A DNA stretch of 64,000 bases from Metaphire vulgaris (Eukaryota > Annelida > Clitellata > Crassiclitellata > Megascolecidae). Below, in pieces: positions 23,454-36,423 of the stretch; positions within the stretch are counted from its first letter, which is position 1, and each line of letters starts with the position of its first letter. The position numbers and the translations under genes were made by a program. The stretch covers positions 12,199,381 through 12,263,380 of the forward strand of contig CM030833.1 in NCBI GenBank assembly GCA_018105865.1, in the 5' to 3' direction. Below the pieces are notes generated by a model that made no database searches, was not told the DNA's origin, and worked only from the letters and a program-made list of their open reading frames with translations.

Positions 23454-24109
23454 TATATAACAAGCAGTCGTTCGTCGAAGGACTGGGACCCGCCACGGCC
23501 GTCCATTTTACTATTTGAAAGAAATTTTATCGGATAGATAAAAATATTGTTTAAGCTCGCCATACCCTCCTCCGCCCCCCACTCTCAAACGTCTGGCGTC
23601 GCCACTGCCTTTTTATTTGCGGGTGATCACAACAACTTTTGATGTAGGCCACATTGCTTTGTTTGTAATGAATTCCGGTCTCAATTGCATACAATTCGAA
23701 ATTGCATCGCGCTCAGCCGCATTTTCCCCGGCCACGCCTACGTATTAAAAAGATAAGTCTAAATAAAGACAAGAATTGAAATCTGCCTCTACTAAAATAG
23801 AAACTTCTTTAATTTGTGACCGGTTTTAACCGTCCAAACTCAAACGCCCCGTTTCACAGCCGCTGATGATTACGCCCTGCAAAACCTAAACGCCTGAAAG
23901 AAATTCGAGAGATTATGCTGCATGACAGGCATTCGAAGGTTACAAAGCAATCACGTGCTGGTAAACAACCGAAGAAGTCGCTGGCTGAGGTTATATGAGA
24001 CATTATCTGTGGGCTTTCTACGCACAAATGGCTTACATTGGTTACGACAGACAGTAAGAATTCCATGACATATTGTCCCAGTGTACTGAACACGTTTAAT
24101 CTTGTAAAG

Positions 24110-24463
24110 CAGGGGTGTCAAACATACGGTCCGCGGGCCGGATACGGCCCGCGAAAGCTTTTCATCCGGCCAGCGTGTAATGTGGCTGAATACAAGAAAG
24201 ATTTTATGTTTAAGCAAAATTACTTTATTTAAAGCGTGTTCAAAAAGTACATATAAGAAAATTGGAAATTGCATATATGAAACTCAAATGTTTACGTGAA
24301 GCCCTACAAAGCGATAGAAATGAAATAAAAAGTTCTGAATAAATTCTTGTATATACTGTTTTGTGTAATAGGCTTATACTGTAGTTCGTGTTAATGCTAT
24401 GTTCAAATCCGGCCCGCGACAACCACAAAGACTTTTATGCGGCCAGCTATATGAAATGAGTTG
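24110..24463. mobile_element. hAT-like element with CAGGGGTGTCAAAC end
   Basis: The left end is CAGGGGTGTCAAAC followed by CGGTCCGCGGGCCGG; near the right side CCGGCCCGCGAC and TGCGGCCAGC recur. Flanking 8-bp repeats are TTGTAAAG and CTGTAAAG (7 of 8). The expected right-end GACACCCCTG is almost wholly lost, so the element is end-deleted. This end type is common among animal hAT elements. Confidence 0.6.
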
Positions 24464-25324
24464 CTGTAAAGCGTCTAATATAGGCGTAATATTGAAGAGA
24501 CTCTTGATATTAACTGTAGTTGAATACGCGGTGAGAGGAGATTGAAAAGCCGCTGTGACATAATGATGACTAGGACAATAAAATGAGCTACATCCACGAA
24601 GTCTGACTGCACCTCGACATCCTTGAGGGGGGAAGATGCCAACGCAGAAGTTGTGAAAATCTTGGAATAGATTTGCGTTTTAAAATCCAACGCATACATT
24701 TTACAAGCCGACGCGCTCAATAGAAATGCTATCAACGCAGATAAAGAGAAATCAGTCGAAAAAGGGGCGTTGATACCATGATACCATGAGCCTTATCTTT
24801 TTTCTATGTAGGCCTACTTCATAGACGGCATAGCATTGCAAACGCGCTGCAAATAGAATTGCTGAAAATAGACTAAACTGGGAGCAATCCAGCGGCGACC
24901 AGGGGCGGTTCCGCGTTGGGGATGACTGATGCTGCACCCCCACCTCCACCCCAACCGAGCTTTTTTTGCTTGTCAGGGTTTCATGAAGGTTTACCGGTCA
25001 GAGTCGTTACGCCGCTAATGGTCCTCCGGGTATCTCTATACAAGACAGAGAGCGGATCACCTTTTTTGCTTGTCAGCCTTTTTCGGGATTTTCATTTCAT
25101 CCGCCACCAACTTCCAAAAATTTCTTGCATCCCCTTCACCAAGAATTCTTGGAACCGCCGCTGGTGGCGACAGATTTTTTCCAAACTTTTTTTTATCAAA
25201 ATCACTACTAAAGTAAAATTGAGACGAACTACATGTACGCTGCAGCATAGTGTAGTCTTGACACAGTATATGAAATATATCTGACCATGAGTGTTTGAAA
25301 AAGGGCAGAAAATAATTTACCCAC

Positions 25325-25982
25325 CGTAAGAATTCTTCCTCCGACTGGCGCTATTTTCGGCGGCGACACGAAATCCTCCTCCTCGTCGTCGTCGTCGTCG
25401 ACCCCTTCATGATTAGCGTCACCCGTGTAAGCGGCGGAGGCGGCGGCGGGGCGACGGTCGCATCCCCGCGGTCACTCGTTAAGGTTCCACCGCTGGTCCC
25501 GTCGTGACCCTGCGAGGGGTTCCGGGCGTCATTGCGCTTATGTTGCTGCGAGGAGGAGGAGGAGTTAGAGTGAACAAGGGGCGGCTGTTGTCTGTTCGTC
25601 GGCGGGGGGTGACAGTCCGATTGTCGGCACGCCGCGTTGCTGAACTGTTCGCTGTGACGTAATACGCGCGACATCGTCTCGTCGTGACGTTCGTCGACGC
25701 GATCACGTGACCGCGGGTTCTGAAGGTGCGCCCTCCTATGAGAGACGCCGAAGTCAGATTTTTCTAGCGCCCGACTCAAGTCGTGTGCGTAAAGCAGCTG
25801 CTCGCCGGGCGCCGAACGATGCTGACCCTGATGATGGACGGAGGAGGAGGAGCATCCGGAGGAGGAAGACGCAGGGAATCCGTTACGAAACTCATCAGCA
25901 GGAACCGGAAGTCGAGAAGAACCCGGCATAAGAATGTCCGAACGAACGTTCGCTACAATCTGAATCATTTCCGACCAATCCC
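25325..25982 (-). CDS. LZTS-like protein, upstream coding exon
   Basis: The acceptor CTTGCTTGCTCTTTTAG precedes 25982; the donor TTACG/GTGGGTAAA follows 25325. Residues run GDWSEMIQIVANVRSD, then a Ser/His/Gln-rich region (SSSSGCSSSSVHHQGQH; EQLLYAHDLSRALEKSDFG), then polyproline. In a second frame the exon continues GDANHEGVDDDDDEEEDFVS plus PPKIAPVGGRILT, which resembles the 'PSTPPKL' block before AFKPV in vertebrate LZTS. Phase 0 joins ILT directly to AIDHPIVKPIPFKPV of the next exon. The frame change falls in the CCG run near 25441-25456 and is probably an assembly indel. The first Met in frame is at 25968; an earlier coding exon cannot be excluded. Confidence 0.65.
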
Positions 25983-26018
25983 CTAAAAGAGCAAGCAAGA
26001 ATCCTGCTACATATACCG

Positions 26019-26887
26019 TAGGGATGTGCGGGTATACCCGTACCCGCGGGTATACCCTACCCGTACCCGTACCCGCGGGTACGGGTAGGGTAGGGTACAC
26101 ATTTTACGGGTACGGGTCGGGTACGGGTACAGCGCTACGGGTACGGGTATAGCGGCTACGGGTACGGGTATACCCGTTTTACCCGAAAAGTTATATTTTC
26201 ATTTCTCACTACTATAGCAAATTAGCAATGCAGTAATAGAAAAATAATATTGAGTAAAGTGTATTAGTATAACTTGTACATCGCGTTCAGTTTGTCAGAC
26301 AGCATGCATTGTACTTACTGAAAACATAAAGAAAATACAGATGACGTAATCTGACATCATCAGTAATAAATCTATAATGGCGTCCTCTGACTCCTCCAAG
26401 GACTCTTTGACCGAGAAAGTTCTTCTGGTAAAGTTTTGTGGTTTAACTTGAGCTCTAATGCCGCCTGCTCATAGATAAATGATATCTACTATATATTTTA
26501 AACAAGCCCATTCATGTCAGTAGCTGACTGATTATCCTGATTCCTAAGTACTAGATTTGTCCTAATCTAAACATGCGTGCTATTTACAATGAATAATTAT
26601 CCCAATTTCGTAGCCCCTATTTCACTGTTGCCTCTCTATAGTCTCTAGGAACGGATACGGGTTCACGGGTCCATGTACAGGTCCTTGTAGTACTTGTACC
26701 CGTAAACGCACCCGCGGGTAGGGGTCCAAAATTCCAAATCCAAAAACTCCAAATTCCAACCAAAGTCGGTTACAATACGGGCACGGGTCGGGTAGGGTAT
26801 AGCGCTAATGGGTACGGGTAGGGTAGGGTAAAAAGTTTTTCCACGGTACGGGTAGGGTATGCATTTTGCTGTACCCGCACATCTCTA
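26019..26887. mobile_element. hAT-type non-autonomous element, copy A
   Basis: Ends TAGGGATGTGCGGGTA and TACCCGCACATCTCTA, flanked by perfect 8-bp repeats ATATACCG (26011-26018 and 26888-26895). Dense GGGTAC/ACCCGT subterminal arrays lie within 150 bp of each end. The middle 450 bp are nearly identical to copy B at 37489-38342. A short ORF at about 26379 (MASSDSSKDSLTEKVLLVKF and four more codons) is shared by both copies. Confidence 0.9.
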
Positions 26888-26929
26888 ATATACCGGCAAT
26901 AAATTATCAAATGAGTTCAAAATCACAAA

Positions 26930-26990
26930 ACTATATATATATATATATATATATATAGTATATAATATAAATATATAACTGCGAGGGATA

Positions 26991-27022
<32 letters not shown>

Positions 27023-27036
27023 AGAGAGAGAGACAA
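26930..27036 (+). repeat. (TA)n and (GA)n microsatellites
   Basis: TA array at about 26932-26957 and interrupted GA array at about 26994-27036. Confidence 0.85.
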
Positions 27037-27039
27037 AGA

Positions 27040-27472
27040 GCACTTACCAGTATATATTCGCACCCTAAGAATCTATTTTTCGAGTAAAACTATCGCGTAA
27101 AACTCAACAAGTCTCAAAGCCAACTGATTAAACTCAGATTAAAAATTATTCACCGCTTCGACCAAATGTCTTTGCAAGTCTTATGTGCAATAACAGACAC
27201 TTGCAGTTTGTCGTCAGCGCAATTCGCAATATACGTGCGTCAGAACAGCAGGACTACACGGCAAAAATTACCGGCATACGGTGGTTTACGTTAAAAAAGC
27301 GGCCTTAAGATTCTGCTGATGTTAGCAGAAATGCTCTTCAAAAGATCGCATGTTGGCCCAAGGCACGACTGCCCGTAACCACTTCAAAGAGTCAACAAAG
27401 AAAGTACAGGACAATTACACATGCAGTATATTTATTATACGCTGATATCACCGACCATAAGCGCCACGTATT

Positions 27473-27511
<39 letters not shown>

Positions 27512-28860
27512 TGTCTGTCTTTAGTGCTCTATTGTTCTGTCACCATTGAACCATTACAGTCAAACGCTTTGGCTGTGACTGGCAGTGACAGAGGCAGCAC
27601 AAGGCACCGGGTGTCGACGAGTGGAATTCTTGGGGGTTGAATCGTGCAAAAAGAATGGACTCACTGTCAGCAAAAGAACTGGTACAATTTGGCCGCCGAC
27701 GTCGGTGCCCGAAAAGGTCTAATTGCACCGAGCAGAGAACTACCGGCAGCTGGCGAAGGCAGATGTTAACAAAGAAAAGCAAGAGAAAGAGAGATGGAGG
27801 GGGCGCGATAAGAAAGAAGAAGAGGACAAAGAATAGACGCTGGCAACAATGATTATGATACTATAGCAACTGTCAAAGCCATATACATTCTCGTGCATTT
27901 TGGAAACGAGCTGTTTATCTCCAGTCAGTTTTCTATTAAGGAACCCCCCACCACCACCACCACCACCACCCCTACCCACACCCCACATATTGCTAGTTGA
28001 TAGTGTAGACGTTACTAAACGTTGAGACAGCCCCAGAGGAGTTTGATGCGAACAAAGACCGTGTCTGTTACCGCTTAAGCCAAACTAGAAAACGGCGAAC
28101 AGATGGACGCTTACTGAACGGTGAAACGACCGCGTTCAGCGGAAGGCCCCGTTGGCCGTCAGTTTTACGCCGGCCACGTTCGGGCATAGAACTCCCGCTG
28201 TGTGGGGGTGGGGATGGTTTTGGGTCGGTATGGCTTCTCTTTGCTTCTTTCAGGTGTCACTGAGAGGAAGAGAAGATCGCAGATGTTTAACTTTGGGATA
28301 TCAAGATCACTGTTGTTGTTGTGGCAAGTTGGCGGCTCTACTGTATGTGACCGTCATCGTTGACGAAGTCTGCAATGACGCTGGTCATCGATTGCGTTGG
28401 TCAAAATGCTCGCCTGGACATCGTCGTCGCCGCCACATGAGCACTTACCTTGGGCAGGGCCTTTGAGAGAAAATACGGACCGGGGTACAAATATTGAGAA
28501 GTTCAAAAAATCTTGACAAAAAAAAGGTTATCCTCATATTAAATGAATGCTGACAAGTCAAAAAGGTCGTCACTTAACTTTTCTGGTTAGCGCGGGCCCT
28601 TTGTTTTTCGCCGGGCCCGGAGGAGTAAAAATGTACCCCCTGTGACCCCCCTCTCGTCGGTTCCTGACCTTGGGAAACAGTAGAACAGAGCATTCTGCAG
28701 ATTAAGTGTTGATGTGAGACGGTCAGAACGACTGCGCTATTGTTGGTCAGTTCGCAAACAGTAACGGGTCGTTTCGATACTGAGAACCAGTTTCTGTTTA
28801 TCAAAAGCACCTTGCAGAAGAACTACTCTTGCTTAATAGATGCGTCGTCTGTTTTGCATG
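27040..28860. other. Non-coding stretch upstream of the LZTS exon
   Basis: No credible gene. Contains (CTGC)n at about 27474-27510, a CACCAC run near 27948-27970, and a minus-orientation TGACAAGTCAAAAAGGTCG near 28551. Confidence 0.4.
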
Positions 28861-28882
28861 GACCTGCGTTCATCATAGAGCT

Positions 28883-28946
<64 letters not shown>

Positions 28947-29094
28947 CCCCAGAGTCTCTCTGTATCTGCATGTCTCTCTCTGTATCTATCTGTCTCTTTC
29001 TGTATCTGCCTGTCTCTCTGTATTTGTCAGTCTGTCTCTCTCTCTCAGAGTCTCTCTGTATCTGTCTCTCTCTCTCTGTATCTGTCTGTCTCTC

Positions 29095-29134
<40 letters not shown>
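28883..29134 (+). repeat. Compound (CT)n / TCTGTATCTG repeat
   Basis: Pure CT to about 28944, then degenerate CTCTGTATCTGTCT units, then CT again at 29101-29134. Long ORFs across it are repeat artefacts. Confidence 0.9.
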
Positions 29135-29137
<3 letters not shown>

Positions 29138-29167
29138 TAGCCATTCCTTTCTTCAACAGGTTCTCAT

Positions 29168-29312
29168 CTCAAGTGGGGGCCGTTGGGGTGGCAACTTCTA
29201 ATCAGGGGCCAACCATTTGTTGTTTAATGCATGTAGCATTAAGTGTTCCCAACTGGGGGCCACTGGGGGCAGGCACTCAATAGGGGGCACGGGCCCCTGG
29301 CAATGGAGCACT
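29168..29312. mobile_element. Degraded MITE of the CAGTGGCGGCTCC family
   Basis: The interior (GGTGGCAACTTCTAATCA; CCAACCATTTGTTG; CACTCAATAGGGGGCACGGG) matches the copies at 50702, 61641 and 63784. The left inverted end is missing and the right end is degenerate (TGGAGCACTGG). Confidence 0.65.
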
Positions 29313-29319
29313 GGTTCTC

Positions 29320-31130
29320 GGGCGGCAAGCAATACATGTATCATCACTTGTTCTCGCCTTCTTCTTCTTCTGCCTCCCCACTCCATTCCATGCCGACGCA
29401 CTTCTCTGAGCGTAAGGCAGTCCTCGCTTCCCCTCTTCATTAATCGCCTCCTTTGGTACAGCGGAGGCTTTCATCCCGACCAAAGAGGCTGTTAATGGAA
29501 GGAAGAACGGGGGTGGGTGGGGGGAGGGGCCGGATAAGCTTCTGGCAAATTTCCGGACGAGTTCAGATACCTCTGGAAAGTGGAAACACTTTTAAACGAA
29601 GGAAGTGAACTTAATGCATTTCCTTTGCCACTCCACTCAACCACCATGCATCCAGCGCTCTCATTCCATCCAATTTGCATACGTCCGTGACTCACACCGT
29701 GTCACGTGACGAAGCCACGCTTACGTCAAAGTCGTCCCGACGGCCTGCGTCAGCTCAAAAGGCAGCGGTTAATTAATGCGCCGCCATAATGTACTTCACG
29801 CCAGCGCAGTACAGTATAGGGTAACGCGAACGACCGCTGCTGTGTTTGAACTTTGAACTTTAATTGCTAATATCAAATATATAGGCGGCGAAGTTTACGC
29901 CTGCAACCCACTCCGGTCGAATGGAAATACTATCGTTTTAGAAATACTTAAGCATGTCCATCTGTCTTGTCATGCTTCGATTGCTCATCGTTGGCACACA
30001 GCAACCAAACTTCTATAGCGCGCTGAATAAATTAATTAATTCGCTTGCATTTGAAAATAAAGAAAACAAACGCAAAAGTAATTATTATTGTAATACAGAT
30101 TGAACGCGTTCGAAACTTAGAGAGTTTAAAACGTCGAAGTTTCGAACGCGTTCAGTTTATGCGTCCATTGCTGGTTTCAAACGGTTATAAAGAATGAATA
30201 AACGTCTATAAGAGTCTCGGATCTTATAACGCGTACATCGGCTCTTGATCGGTTTGTTCTATGTTCATCAGTCATCACGAACACGACTACGGCTTCAAAA
30301 TTCCACAAATAATGCAGCTAGCAAGTGGGTTTTTAGAAAGACCATTTTTAAAACAAGCATCTGATTTCACGTTCGCGTGTGAATTCGTTCACTCTCACAA
30401 ACGTGTCAGAGGATTGCCGGTGATGATTGACGACCGGAAGTCTGTTGGCGTCGGCGCCAACGGCTTCTGCGCCAACACGAGAGAACAGCGATTTGAAAGG
30501 CAAACCGAATAGTCAGAGAGTCAATTAACTGACCTTACCACGGACATAATATCTTAAACATCCACGCCTTACATCGTCTTGGTACAGAAAAACATCTCCA
30601 AATAGACTTATTAGACGAAGTACTGCTAGTTTTTCATTGTCCAAAACAGGATGTAGGGCAATAAACTTCTTTAACTACATGTCTTTAGTATAGCGATACG
30701 GCGTGCAGTAGCCCTTTGGCAAGGGTTAGGCCTATACACAGGAAGGAGATCTTCGCTTGAAACTATTTTAATTAAACCGTAAATACACCCAAGCAAAGTA
30801 GACACGTCGCTAATTATATGTACTCGAGTCCTTCGGATCGAATGAGTCAACGGTCTTAGGCAGTCGGGGATCATGTTCATCGCGTTAATAATAATTGCTC
30901 GCCCGGGCGTCTCTTTCAAGAGTAAACTCTCTGACGCTGTGGTACGGTCACTCTGCTAAGCCGATGTTTATCTGGCATTAGATTAGAAGCAAAGTTTGAA
31001 ACTTGATCTGTCCAAAGTATATAAATAGCCCGACCTACTGGTAACAACCCTGACAGAAAGGAAACTTAGCAAGGAATATTACAACAGCATAGTCACTGTA
31101 CAGAGGCTTCAGGGCTTTTGAATTCCCTAT
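29320..31130. other. Non-coding stretch, nothing recognised
   Basis: Unique-looking, moderately GC sequence, especially 29690-29850. No gene or delimited repeat seen. Open frames here lack splice or domain support. Confidence 0.35.
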
Positions 31131-31139
31131 TCAAAATTC

Positions 31140-31262
31140 TCTATCTGCTTGGCGTTCAGTCACCGGTTCCCGTCATAACACCGAAGTTAAGCAACGCCGA
31201 ACGGGTTAGTACTTGGATGGGTGACCGTCCCGGGATTTGGTCGTGGTGCAAGGTTCAACCAA
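31140..31262 (+). ncRNA. 5S rRNA-derived sequence (SINE3-type head or 5S pseudogene)
   Basis: Contains the 5S internal promoter elements: box A region AAGTTAAGCAACG (31184-31196) and box C region GGTTAGTACTTGGATGGGTG (31204 onward), with CACCGGTTCCCGTC upstream and GTCCCGGGATTTGGTCG downstream in the right order and spacing. The 5' and 3' arms do not pair cleanly and no poly-T terminator follows, so a working 5S gene is unlikely. Single-copy placement followed by non-5S sequence fits a 5S-headed SINE. Confidence 0.7.
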
Positions 31263-31264
31263 GC

Positions 31265-33037
31265 CTCTCGTTGCTTAGGCGTGGAGAAACAAATTGGTAG
31301 CAGCGTTAAGCTGCGAAGGTAAAACGCGGATTTAGAAAACAATGACAAACTACTCAAGATTAATGGTGCAAGCCACCAGTGTCGATGCTTGCCTAAAAAC
31401 GGAAATCAGCGCCGGACCCTAAGCTCGTTCTAGTATGGGACTAACTTTACCTTTAGATTCAAAGACAAACCTCTCAGTCGGGCTAAGAATTTCCCGAAGC
31501 CATCGGCTGGCAGCATTTTCAGCCGGTGAACCTCGTCCTTGTAAAATAACTTGGTGCTCAAAAGATGTCAGTCGGAGTGGATTTTCTCATCAACTAGGAG
31601 AAATCCTAAATTCCTGGAGAACTGTTGTTATGGATGAGGCATGTAGCGGTGATCGGAATCGAATTGTAAGTAATCAACAAGCCAAAGGTAGACAGGTAAT
31701 AATGTGGGAGAACAAAGCAAAACAGAAAGACAACAGGATTAACGATCTGATTATAATTAATCAATCTGTAATTCCAATGACCTGGAGCTTATAGCGAAGA
31801 CAAACTACAGATCAGAATAGAGGAAGACAACGTCGATATTTACAAAATAACAGAAGAATAAATAAATAATACGAAGCATATACAATGAAATGCCCACTGC
31901 GTGGCATAGGTCTATGGAGTTGCAATCCAACGTTATCATCGTTTTATTTATCGTCGTCGTCGTCGTCGTCGTCATTATCACTTCATTGACGCTGAATTAG
32001 AGTCAATTATGGATGACAATAACAACAACGATGAAGACTCCCAAAGACGACGCCGGAGGGGATGGTGATGATGGTAATGGTGATAATCACTGGTCTGGCA
32101 ACAATAGTTCAACGGGGGTCCCTCTCTTTGACCCACTGGCCAGGTGCACTGGCGTTGTCCCACTGGTCGACAGAAGGGAATCTACTGCAAATAGGGGCAA
32201 CAGCGAAAGTAAGGATCCCAAGAGAATGCAATTTCCGGGGTAAAAGTAGGGCAAAGAAGATTGGGACAGAAGGCCAGATCGACCCAGATAAAGGGTCTGG
32301 CAGTTGGAAAGTAACATCCTATTGACAGATGCGAAGGCAAGGAACAAAGACAAAGACAAAAGCTGACAGAAGGAAGGTCATCCATCGAGACGAACAAAGG
32401 ATCGATGCTCTAACCCATTATCGGGGTAAGATTCCTATCCTGATAAAACGCCCCGAAGCGGTGTATTAAATTGAGGATTTGTCGGAAGCCTGAAGGACAG
32501 ACGAGGGGCAAAATCAAAAGGGGCAAAATCAAGAGGAACTGCGACGAATTTGAGAATTTCCCTCATTATAAAAATACTTTCAATTAACATTGAAACGGAA
32601 ATTATAAAGAACAGATGGCAACTAAGAGCTCAACGGCTTATAGAAATCTTTGAAACAGAGAACCAGAAACAGCCGATCAAAGATTAATCCACAGTAGCTT
32701 CCGGACATTCGCTCCGGCCGGATAGTGTGCTATTCAGCAATATCCGGATTCGTCAACTATTTATGTCACGAAACTACCGAATCCGAATATTATTGGTCAC
32801 ACTTCGTGCCTTAATGAAGAGCAACATTAACTGAACCTAACGAACGCACCCGCAAATCTAAGCTACTTAAAGCACCCATCAAAATTTAAATTTAACCGGA
32901 ATTAAGTCACACAAAGAATTAGTTGAGGCTGCACGCGGTACCTGAGTATAGCGAATGCTGAGTGACTATATGGTAACTACTAACTTTAGTACCTTAGTAA
33001 GTTAGGGTCATTCTAATCTTTCTAATACGGTAATATT

Positions 33038-33080
<43 letters not shown>

Positions 33081-36000
33081 CAAACTAATAATTCTAATAC
33101 GGTAATATTCGCTTCGGATCCGGATCAGGTAAATGCTGACCAAAAATATCTGGATCCCATATCCGGTGGAAAATACTCATCCGATCATTCCCTGATAGTA
33201 GGGAACCAGAGCAAAAGGAAATGCAGAGCATCTTGAACCGAACGAAACAATTGTAATTATTTTTTCATATTCAAAACTGGAAGCACGCTTCGTTCGTCCA
33301 ATCCCGTCGCTAGGTGTCACCGCGCACACTGCCGCGAGCGTCAAGCCAGAGTCTGGATTGATGATTGCTGTGAAAGGAATGACAAGTATTCTGGAATGGA
33401 TTTCAACTTACCATATAGGCTATAGGCCTACGTGGAACCAGCGTGAATTTTTATATAAAAGCGGTTACTATATTGCACAAAATAGGGCGTACAACAAGGC
33501 TTAATGGAGGCAACGTATGTAATTACTAAAATACTAACAGTTACTAATTCACTAATGGATTAATTTGAATCAGTTCTGCTCTTCGAAATAGAAACTCAAT
33601 AATTTTTCCAGCGAATATGCAGTACAGCTATAGACCTATAAGACGCATCGAAACCAGTCTTATTGTTTAAATTTCATCCAGTCATTTAAGACTCACTCGT
33701 AACTAATATTCTGGTCATGATTACAATCACAATGATAATGACGACGACGACGATTGGAACTAAGTTACTGCTACTAATATGATATATTAATATGTCTTCA
33801 GACATTACCCTTAATACATAGACGTAAATGACCTTTTGTTAGGCCTCTAGGCGCTAACCACTCCACTTTCTGAGAGGCTACTATAGGGAAAGGGGAAGGT
33901 ATAGGGATTGGACCAGTCAGGACCACACACGTTTTCAATTCCCTAAATTGCCTTTATCTAACAATCTTACCGTTATGCGCTCTTTAAATGTCAAACGATT
34001 TACCAGATCACATCAAACGCGACCCCCTGAAACTTCGAAACGAGCTGCGCCCCAAAGTGATCCAGGTCAATTAGCCATTTGTACGAATTCGAGTATTCCG
34101 TTTAGTATTTCAATCACTTGTGAGACGTCGCTGAACAGTTTCAGTAAACGCTGAAGAGAAACACACGAGACGGTCTTTAGAAAAAACCCAGATAAAATCA
34201 AACCAATGCTGAAAACTGAACACTTCCTATACACTGACACATTCATTCGCCATTCTAGCAGCCGCTGGCCAAAAGACTTCAATCGCCGCAAGTCCACCTG
34301 ACTAACTAACAGGTAAAAGTTCAGACGGCCGCACGAAGGCGTCGTTCACTCGGCAGAGGGCTCTTGTGTTAGATCAATATGAAATCCTCAGAAAACTCGT
34401 CACTCAATCACGTGACTGTCAACTAGCTAGGCATTACTCACAGCACAGCATCGTCATCTTAACATCGATGCACTAACCATTTGTTACTAATGTTTTCTTC
34501 CCCCCCCCCCCCCATCTCTACACCATGGCATTCTACACTCATAGAAGACAGGGCCAGTCAAACAGCAGATAGTCTTAGTAAAATATATTATGTCCACTTT
34601 AAAATGTCGCGTCTAGGTATCTAGGCATTTCTTGCTGGGTATGTTCAAATTTATTTCTGAGTAAACGTCCTAACAACACGATGCAATGGTTATATCCACT
34701 GATATACTGTACATGTTATATTGTTATCTTAAGTGTATTTTATTTCACTATATAGTAATTTATGATTGCAGAAGTGGTTCAAAGGTTGGTGACGTGAGCT
34801 GCAGTCACGAATTTCGGTGCCCAAACTTCAACAGCTGCACACGGCTGATTATTGCACAGGCCCTAACCAAGCGGTACACGCGGCTGTGCTGTACATGCGG
34901 GTCTGTACATAGGGGCGAAAGGCAGCACTTATCCTAATTCAGCCGATGCCGTGAAAAATTGAAGGCGATAACTTTTACTACCCGTCCTTATAATGCATTA
35001 GCATACGAATGGACGGTGGTATATAGAGTCGCAATTAATGTTGGTCATTGGTGAGCGAGGAGCTGGCGTGTGGGCGAATCAGCTGGGTATGGGAGACGAT
35101 GGATGCTTGTTCTTTAATTGGCATAATAGATGTTACTTGATTCGGTCGCATGATTCTCCCACGCGCTGAAACTAATAATTATTCTGGGTCAACGTTCCTT
35201 TTCCATACACCTTTCTCCAAAATCTGTTCAAGTCTTTTGTTCAGCTCGATGACAAACGCTACTATATAGTGAGAGGGTTCTGAGGTGAGTCAGTGCCAGT
35301 GGTTACTCAATAACATTACATGTACATGTGAATAGGTCGCTTTGGCGTCTCCATTCAAACTGCGTTGTTCTAATTTCAAAGCTGTTCCGCCCAACCAGCT
35401 TTAAATTTAAGCCTTAGCCACCAGCACAAAGGCAGAAGACGTCCGAATAGAGAAACTCAAACGCTGAGGCCGCATACAGTCATACAGTAATGAGGCCACG
35501 GATTTGGACGCACAGCCCTTTTAGCGGCATACTTTGCATTGTCGGCGCATTATGCATTCTGACTGCATATACTAGTACCGCGGTAATCGAAATGTTTGCT
35601 CCACGGTGTCAGCAAATACTAGGGTTCAACTCAAACAGTTGCATATGTTTAGATGCTTCTGGATTAACTGCCACACACAGAATCGATGACAGCAGTCGAC
35701 CTGACTCTGCCTTCGAAATCAACTCGCTTGACCTAGATTCGTATAAAATCAATATTTACACCTTTCCGCATTATATGGGTGAAATCGCAAAATCAGAAAA
35801 GTAAGCTACACGTGTAACGATCGATTTAATTTACCTGGATTTCGGTAAATTCTGGTAATTCAGGCGGATATTCAATCCCTCCCTCCTTCCCTCTGTCGAG
35901 ACGGCGTCTTTGCCAGGTTGACTACGGCAAAACGAAAGACGAACGAGTTTGATTTCTATCTTGCAGTTTCCAACTAACGAAGCCAGACACAATACACTTC

Positions 36001-36380
36001 GGCATGCTCCTTCTTCGACGCCACGGCCACGGATAGACCCGGTATCAACACGAAACTCTCGACCGGCTTTAACCTCGATCGTTGTGCCACGGCGTTGATA
36101 ACGTCTTTAGGTCGGCCAGCGGTTTAGCCACCGCAGTCAGTCACTAGGCGGCCACAATCACGCACCGCAAGGAAGGCCCGGGTTCTCGCCCTCGATCGCC
36201 CGGCGGCAAAGTATCGCATTCTCGATGGGCGGAGCCATCGACTGCTCCCGTTATGAAAGGATGATGAGATGGCGCTTTGATTCGCATTATTATTCCGTCT
36301 CTTTTTGCAAATCTTCTACTAAAGCGGCAATACAACCACTGGCAGCGATGCTGCAAAAATATTTAAAATATATTTACTTC
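31265..36380. other. Long non-coding stretch with scattered repeats
   Basis: No gene I can support. Possible SINE body to about 31460. A region with repeated TCCGGAT units at 32690-33190 may be a degraded hAT-type element. (TA)n lies at about 33042-33077 and poly-C at 34500-34514. An ORF at 35490-35804 encodes 104 residues with one hydrophobic segment (ILCIVGALCILTAY) but no other support. Confidence 0.35.
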
Positions 36381-36391
36381 TACCACAGGTC

Positions 36392-36423
36392 TTGCTACTA
36401 CTACTACTACTACTACCACTACT
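36392..36423 (+). repeat. (TAC)n microsatellite, left fragment
   Basis: Left part of one TAC array split by the MITE at 36424-36614. Confidence 0.85.

Larger units (their letters stand above)
22215..23607. mobile_element. MITE (CAGTGGCGA ends) carrying a minisatellite and a nested mariner
   Basis: The left end is CAGTGGCGAGGCC and the right end GGCGTCGCCACTG. Flanking 8-bp repeats are CATTTTTA and CCTTTTTA (7 of 8 match). About 150 bp in from the left end is a 24-bp minisatellite, which is interrupted by the mariner-like element at 22497-23453. Confidence 0.65.

Noticed and set aside
28740..29201. 153-residue Ser/Leu-rich ORF
   Set aside because: Translation of a (CT)n compound repeat.
31118..31300. 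60-residue plus-strand ORF
   Set aside because: Overlies the 5S-derived sequence; no protein features.
34750..34937. Cys-rich open stretch after an acceptor-like TTTATGATTGCAG
   Set aside because: Suggestive of an exon, but no partner exon or known cysteine pattern could be found.
35490..35804. 104-residue ORF with one hydrophobic segment
   Set aside because: No recognisable domain, no splice or promoter support, and cysteines are too few to call a secreted peptide; kept only as a note.
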